Below are positions 6,661 through 7,700 of a DNA stretch of 7,700 nt, piece after piece. Made by a program: the position numbers and the translations under genes. The notes beneath the pieces are model-generated. The model was not told the origin of the DNA. It was given only the letters and a program-made list of their open reading frames with translations, and ran no database searches. Within the stretch, counting starts at the first letter, position 1; the number at the start of each line of letters is the position of its first letter. Source of the stretch: Fervidobacterium sp. (GTDB lineage: Bacteria; Thermotogota; Thermotogae; Thermotogales; Fervidobacteriaceae); assembly GCA_003522805.1 (NCBI GenBank), contig DPIB01000130.1, positions 1 to 7,700 on the forward strand. Reading direction: 5' to 3'.

Positions 6661-7700
6661 ATGAAACGACGAATTAGATTTGAAAGGAATCATGCTCTTT
6701 TTCTAATAGATTGTTTATTGTTGGTCATAGCCGGCCTAAATGCTCTGTTTGTAAGATTCGGCTTAGATTTCGTCGAAATGCGCAAATACTCTCCAGGCGT
6801 CTGGTATTTGATATTGTTCACAATAATAGCAAATTTGTTGAATGGTACGTACAAGATCGTATGGAGATATGCTACTCCTAGAGAACTAATAGTACTTTTA
6901 AGAGGACTATTTCTTGGGTACGCATTCACGTTGATTGTACTGCATTTTACAGGGACTGCCGTACTCCCAAGATCGGTAGGAGTATTGGCGTTTCTAGGAA
7001 GCTTCTTTTTATTACTATCTGCACGATTGTTCTACCAGTTTATGCTAACGAGCAAAAGATCAACTGGTAAGCGAATAGGAATAATCGGGGCAGGCGATGC
7101 AGGAGTAGTAATTCTAAATGAAATAAAGAGAGCAAAGTATGGGCGTGTAGTTATATTTCTTGACGATGATATGTCCAAAATAGGCAAAATAGTAGCTGGG
7201 GTAAAAGTTGTAGGACCACTTGAAAGAGTAATGGAGTATGTTGAAAATCTTGAATTAGAAGAACTGATAATTGCAATCCCTTCAGCAACGAGCGAAGAGA
7301 TGAACCGAATAGTGGAACTTGTAGACAGTAGAAAAGTAAAACTAAAGACCGTTCCATCGATTTCACAACTCCTAAATCGCGAACCACGGCTTGGTGACTT
7401 GCGTGAGATTTCTATTCAAGACATAATAGGAAGGCAACCAATAACGGTTGATCTTGATTTGATAAGTCAATATATATCATGGAAAAAGGTACTTATCACA
7501 GGTGCAGGTGGAAGTATAGGTTCTGAAATTGCGAGGCAAATTTCAAGATTCTCGCCGCAGGAGATCATTCTCTTGGGTCGTGGTGAAAACAGTATATACG
7601 AGATTTACAACGAGCTTAAAGAACAAAATTCCGAAATTATACTTAGCCCAGTCATTGCAGATATATCGGATACACAGTTGATGGAAAAAGTTTTCAAACA
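6661..7700 (+). CDS. Membrane-bound nucleotide-sugar 4,6-dehydratase (CapD/WbpM/PglF family), 3' end outside window
   Basis: 346 residues are visible and the frame is still open at the window edge; family members have about 580-650. The protein would convert a UDP-HexNAc, most often UDP-GlcNAc, to its 4-keto-6-deoxy form for surface polysaccharide or protein glycosylation. Order seen: four hydrophobic segments (about 12-31, 47-60, 82-97, 106-125), with the family motif WRYATPREL (68-76) between the second and third; a first Rossmann-like domain opening with IGIIGAGDAG (139-148) and FLDDD (166-170); the linker motif DIIGRQPI (254-261, family D-L-L-G-R-x-P-V); and a second, catalytic NAD(P)-binding domain opening with VLITGAGGSIGSE (277-289). 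The catalytic Ser/Tyr/Lys region lies beyond the edge, so activity and exact substrate cannot be judged. It starts 11 bases after the murA stop with its own Shine-Dalgarno, so it is probably co-transcribed with murA. Confidence 0.93.
   Translation, partial: MKRRIRFERNHALFLIDCLLLVIAGLNALFVRFGLDFVEMRKYSPGVWYLILFTIIANLLNGTYKIVWRYATPRELIVLLRGLFLGYAFTLIVLHFTGTAVLPRSVGVLAFLGSFFLLLSARLFYQFMLTSKRSTGKRIGIIGAGDAGVVILNEIKRAKYGRVVIFLDDDMSKIGKIVAGVKVVGPLERVMEYVENLELEELIIAIPSATSEEMNRIVELVDSRKVKLKTVPSISQLLNREPRLGDLREISIQDIIGRQPITVDLDLISQYISWKKVLITGAGGSIGSEIARQISRFSPQEIILLGRGENSIYEIYNELKEQNSEIILSPVIADISDTQLMEKVFK

Overview
The window carries one uninterrupted run of seven plus-strand genes. It looks like a chromosomal segment of a thermophilic Thermotogota bacterium, in the Fervidobacterium/Thermosipho/Thermotoga neighbourhood. 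The basis is the very purine-rich, AGA/AGG-rich coding strand, G+C of very roughly 40 percent by eye, minimal or overlapping gene junctions, and an MreB that matches what I recall of Thermotoga maritima MreB in long blocks and in length. The genus is an inference; no database search was possible.

Layout: (1) 1-405, the 3' end of cdsA (CDP-diacylglycerol synthase), cut by the window edge. (2) 406-498, a 93-base gap ending in a strong Shine-Dalgarno. (3) 499-3096, a complete alaS (alanyl-tRNA synthetase, GTG start). (4) 3096-4109, mreB, whose ATG overlaps the alaS stop. (5) 4106-4744, a short membrane-anchored protein, probably a reduced MreC-like protein, overlapping the mreB stop by ATGA. (6) 4749-5327, a coiled-coil protein with a degenerate GGDEF domain. 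(7) 5378-6649, murA. (8) 6661 to the right edge, the 5' two thirds of a membrane-bound nucleotide-sugar 4,6-dehydratase of the CapD/WbpM/PglF type, open at the window end. Only two gaps exceed about 20 bases (406-498 and 5328-5377). I saw no convincing internal terminator, so alaS to the dehydratase is probably one transcription unit, perhaps with extra internal promoters.

The theme is cell-envelope growth. CdsA makes the phospholipid precursor. MreB is the membrane-bound actin-like filament that guides lateral wall synthesis, and the MreC-like protein would be its membrane partner. MurA commits UDP-GlcNAc to peptidoglycan, and the last gene probably commits UDP-GlcNAc, or a similar sugar nucleotide, to surface glycans. 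AlaRS is the housekeeping outlier. The most interesting item is the small protein at 4749-5327. It keeps the GGDEF-fold outline, but its signature motif reads SEDKF, the metal-binding Asp position is Thr and the I-site is broken, so it may be a non-catalytic regulator placed between the shape genes and murA. No mobile element, CRISPR, tRNA or rRNA was seen.
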